Shown here one piece after another: positions 62,193 through 64,000 of a stretch of 64,000 nucleotides of DNA. The DNA comes from Burkholderiaceae bacterium 16 (GTDB lineage: Bacteria > Pseudomonadota > Gammaproteobacteria > Burkholderiales > Burkholderiaceae): assembly GCA_000955785.1 (NCBI GenBank), contig JYOD01000067.1, positions 1 to 64,000 of the forward strand, written 5' to 3'. The notes beneath the pieces were generated by a model. That model was not told the DNA's origin. It made no database searches and was given only the letters and a program-made list of their open reading frames with translations. The position numbers were made by a program, and so were the translations under genes. Each line of letters begins with the position of its first letter. Position 1 is the first letter of the stretch.

Positions 62193-62921
62193 CTACGCTA
62201 TGGTTGCGGTTCTAAGCTGTCGAGCCTGCAGCCGGATGGCAGGCTGCTCATCAGCTTCGGACTCAGAGGGAAGCAGCACGAGACCGAGAGTTTTTGCAAG
62301 AAGTACCAGATCGGCGAAACTCCGAGCCCTCATTTTTCGCATTCCCTGGCATCGATGAACTTTGACAGTCACCACGCTGATGCACATGGCGGCGGCAATC
62401 TCCTTGTTTGTCAAACCTGATGCGGCATGCGCCATGACCTCACTCTCCCGCGGCGTCAGGGAACGAAAGCAGTCGCGCACTGCAGCCAATCTGCACAAGC
62501 GCTCACGTCGCGAGCCCTCCTTCTGTAGTGCCTCCGTGACGGCATCGAGCAGGTCCTGTTCACGGAACGGCTTGGAAAGAAAGTGTTCTGCTCCCGCCTT
62601 CATAGCAGCAACCGTCATCGGAATGTCCCCGTAGCCGGTCATGAAGATGATGGGAATATGAATACAGAGCTCCGCCATGCGGGCTTGCACATCCAAGCCA
62701 CTTTGCCCCTTCAGGCGCACATCGAGAACCAGGCAACAAGGCGCATCTGGGAAGCCGAAGGCAAAAAGCTCTGCCGCAGAGCCGAGCAGCACCGCTTGAA
62801 TGCCGACTGAACGAAATAGGCTTCCCAGCGCGTTTCGCACCTGCAAGTCATCATCGACAACAAGGACCACCGCATCGTCCTGCGGCGCTGATTCGGCGCG
62901 CATCGGTAGTACAGCAGTCAC
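62193..62921 (-). CDS. FixJ/LuxR-type response regulator (paralogue of 50127)
   Basis: A 242-residue response regulator. The start is taken as GTG 62921 with GGAGG 8 bases before, the same arrangement as at 50786; an ATG at 62969 is also in frame. The receiver has VLVVDDDLQVRNALGSLFRSVG, Asp in CLVLDVRLKGQSGLDV, and MTGYGDIPMTVAAMKAGAEHF. The helix-turn-helix reads SLTPRESEVMAHAASGLTNK and ISVVTVKVHRCQGMRKM. The C-terminus is about 20 residues longer than in the paralogue. No histidine kinase is next to it, so the giant kinase at 44587 could serve both. Confidence 0.92.
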   Translation of the reverse strand: MTAVLPMRAESAPQDDAVVLVVDDDLQVRNALGSLFRSVGIQAVLLGSAAELFAFGFPDAPCCLVLDVRLKGQSGLDVQARMAELCIHIPIIFMTGYGDIPMTVAAMKAGAEHFLSKPFREQDLLDAVTEALQKEGSRRERLCRLAAVRDCFRSLTPRESEVMAHAASGLTNKEIAAAMCISVVTVKVHRCQGMRKMRARSFADLVLLAKTLGLVLLPSESEADEQPAIRLQARQLRTATIA

Positions 62922-63113
62922 GGTAGGGCCTCCACGTAGCATCGACATCAGAGGCGCGAATCCCCCCATGGCTCCATGTGGGGAGATAGGACGCGCCCGA
63001 CAGCAATGTAGTGTTACGCCAGCCCTTTGGCTTGAACGCGTGTGCGCTCTATTGTCGTTTTGTGCTCAGCGCGGGCCAGATAATGGCTGGCAAGTGCTGG
63101 CACCAAGGCGTGC

Positions 63114-63658
63114 CTAGTCCTGCCGACCGCTCCGCCAGTCACCCGGCGTCAGACCAAGCTTCTTAGAGAAGCTGCGAGATGGGCCAGCACGGCGTCCGTC
63201 TGCGCCGCGGCATGTCGCAGTTCAAGACCTGCGGGGCAGCCGAGTTCTAGGGCGGTACGCTCCATGAAGGGGCGCGGCAGTTCGATGAGTACGAAATCAA
63301 ACGTCCCATACATATCCGCCTTGTAGTCATCTTGGAAGTTCCGCAGATAGATGGAACCTGCCTCGAATGCATGCATGTTCGCCTGACTCCGACGGAAAAT
63401 GCGTCGACGATGGCCTTCCATTAGAGAGACGCCAACCAGAAACCCTCGTGCTGAAGCTGGGGTCACTACCTGACTCATCCGCTCAATCATGGAACTCTTG
63501 CGGTAGAAATGGAGATCGCCGGCGGCAAGCGCCTGATCGTATCGCAATGCCTCCGACAAGCAACCCAATGAGTCGCGCTGAATGGCCGGCTTGGCAGATT
63601 CGTGAGTAGATGTGGCGAGTCGCATGGCCAGGTAGTCATGATCGTCGCGCCAAGCCAA
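63114..63658 (-). pseudogene. AraC-family regulator with most of its DNA-binding domain deleted
   Basis: The N-terminal ligand-type domain is readable over about 165 codons: RGFLVGVSLMEGHRRRIFRR, then FEAGSIYLRNFQDDYKADMYG and TFDFVLIELPRPFMER are typical of this AraC subgroup. The frame stops at 63149, right after VLAHLAASL. In the neighbouring frame the same bases read SFSKKLGLTPGDWRSGRQD and stop at 63114, which is the last piece of an AraC C-terminus (FS..F....TP..WR). The roughly 80 residues between, holding both helix-turn-helix motifs, are absent. This looks like an internal deletion with a frame change. Any product could not bind DNA normally. Confidence 0.75.
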
Positions 63659-64000
63659 ACACGACCGGGCGACCTTGCGTTACTGAAAATACCATTGACG
63701 CTGGCAGCTCGAAAAGCGCCCGCCTTCCTGCAGTCAAACGACTGCCTGGAGAACATACTATCATCGCCAATCACGAAGCAACTAAGGCGGCTGATTTCGA
63801 TGCCCGATCGTTAGGCAGATCGCGACACTCTTGCCGGCCTAGATGCCGAATGCGCCTCTTACGACACCGTCCGGCCCGCAAATTGGACGTTGGCCGGACG
63901 TTTACCGAAACGAACGTTTTGCGGTAGCCCAGGGCCTCCATAACTGCTCTGACATCGTCCGATGAAGTTTGCTTCCGCGGGCGGTCCGATTTCATGTAGC
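63659..64000. other. Right-end region without a recognised gene
   Basis: About 340 bases with lower GC. It includes the upstream region of the broken AraC gene. A 74-codon minus-strand frame (63771-63995) starts MKSDRPRKQTSSDDVRAVME but shows no family I recognise. I see no other feature. Confidence 0.3.

Noticed and set aside
1-64000. CRISPR arrays, tRNA or rRNA genes, prophage or intact insertion sequences
   Set aside because: No regularly spaced repeats, no tRNA-like or rRNA sequence, and no transposase, integrase or phage structural protein was seen among the readable genes.

Overview
The window is high-GC DNA with the gene content of a beta-proteobacterium of the order Burkholderiales. 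The best guess is a Cupriavidus/Ralstonia-type secondary replicon. The reasons are Bug-type (TctC) and Liv uptake systems, many LysR/IclR regulators, orphan paralogues of housekeeping enzymes (aceE, leuCD), aromatic ring-cleavage genes and a giant kinase-like/AAA/histidine-kinase fusion. This placement is inferred from gene families; no rRNA, tRNA or replication gene is present to fix it. I see no CRISPR array, phage or intact insertion sequence.

Layout. (1) 1-8.9 kb: an FAD aromatic hydroxylase cut by the left edge, an orphan TPR-SagB-type oxidoreductase fusion, an IclR regulator, a broken extradiol dioxygenase, and a LysR regulator next to an alginate-export-type outer-membrane protein. (2) 9-28.8 kb: an orphan pyruvate dehydrogenase E1, then a large leftward catabolic region with a Liv ABC transporter, a 3-hydroxyisobutyrate-dehydrogenase-like enzyme, a Bug receptor, LeuCD-type hydro-lyase, an HMG-CoA-lyase-family enzyme, a CaiB CoA-transferase and LysR. 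Next to it are a divergent IclR regulator, an intradiol dioxygenase, an acyl-CoA synthetase and a citryl-CoA-lyase-like enzyme. The set reads as uptake, CoA activation, hydration and lyase cleavage of a branched dicarboxylic acid that may arise from an aromatic; the substrate is not determined. (3) 29-36.7 kb: a MetA-type outer-membrane protein, a cyclic-nucleotide-binding MscS channel and a four-gene FUSC/OMF/DUF1656/HlyD efflux operon. (4) 36.7-42.7 kb: a small monooxygenase, two YcaC-type hydrolases around a VOC dioxygenase that lacks its expected C-terminal metal ligand, DoxX, two decayed genes and a second MetA-type protein.

(5) 42.9-50.8 kb: a PAS-class III nucleotide cyclase, an 1835-residue kinase-like/AAA/GAF/PAS/histidine-kinase protein and a convergent FixJ-type response regulator. 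(6) 51-61 kb: a rightward accessory cluster with YcaC hydrolase, Tat-exported chloroperoxidase-like hydrolase, Tat-exported YtcJ-type amidohydrolase with a Cys/His-rich tail, DoxX, MFS transporter fused to a small monooxygenase-like domain, XapX, porin, DUF1275 and catalase. (7) 61.7-64 kb: a single-domain response regulator, a second FixJ-type regulator and an AraC gene that has lost most of its DNA-binding domain.

Regions 4 and 6 share the same kinds of parts (YcaC hydrolase, alpha/beta hydrolase, DoxX, small monooxygenase domain, outer-membrane protein), which suggests two versions of one stress or detoxification module, one of them decaying. Small candidate operators recur upstream of related units and are listed separately.
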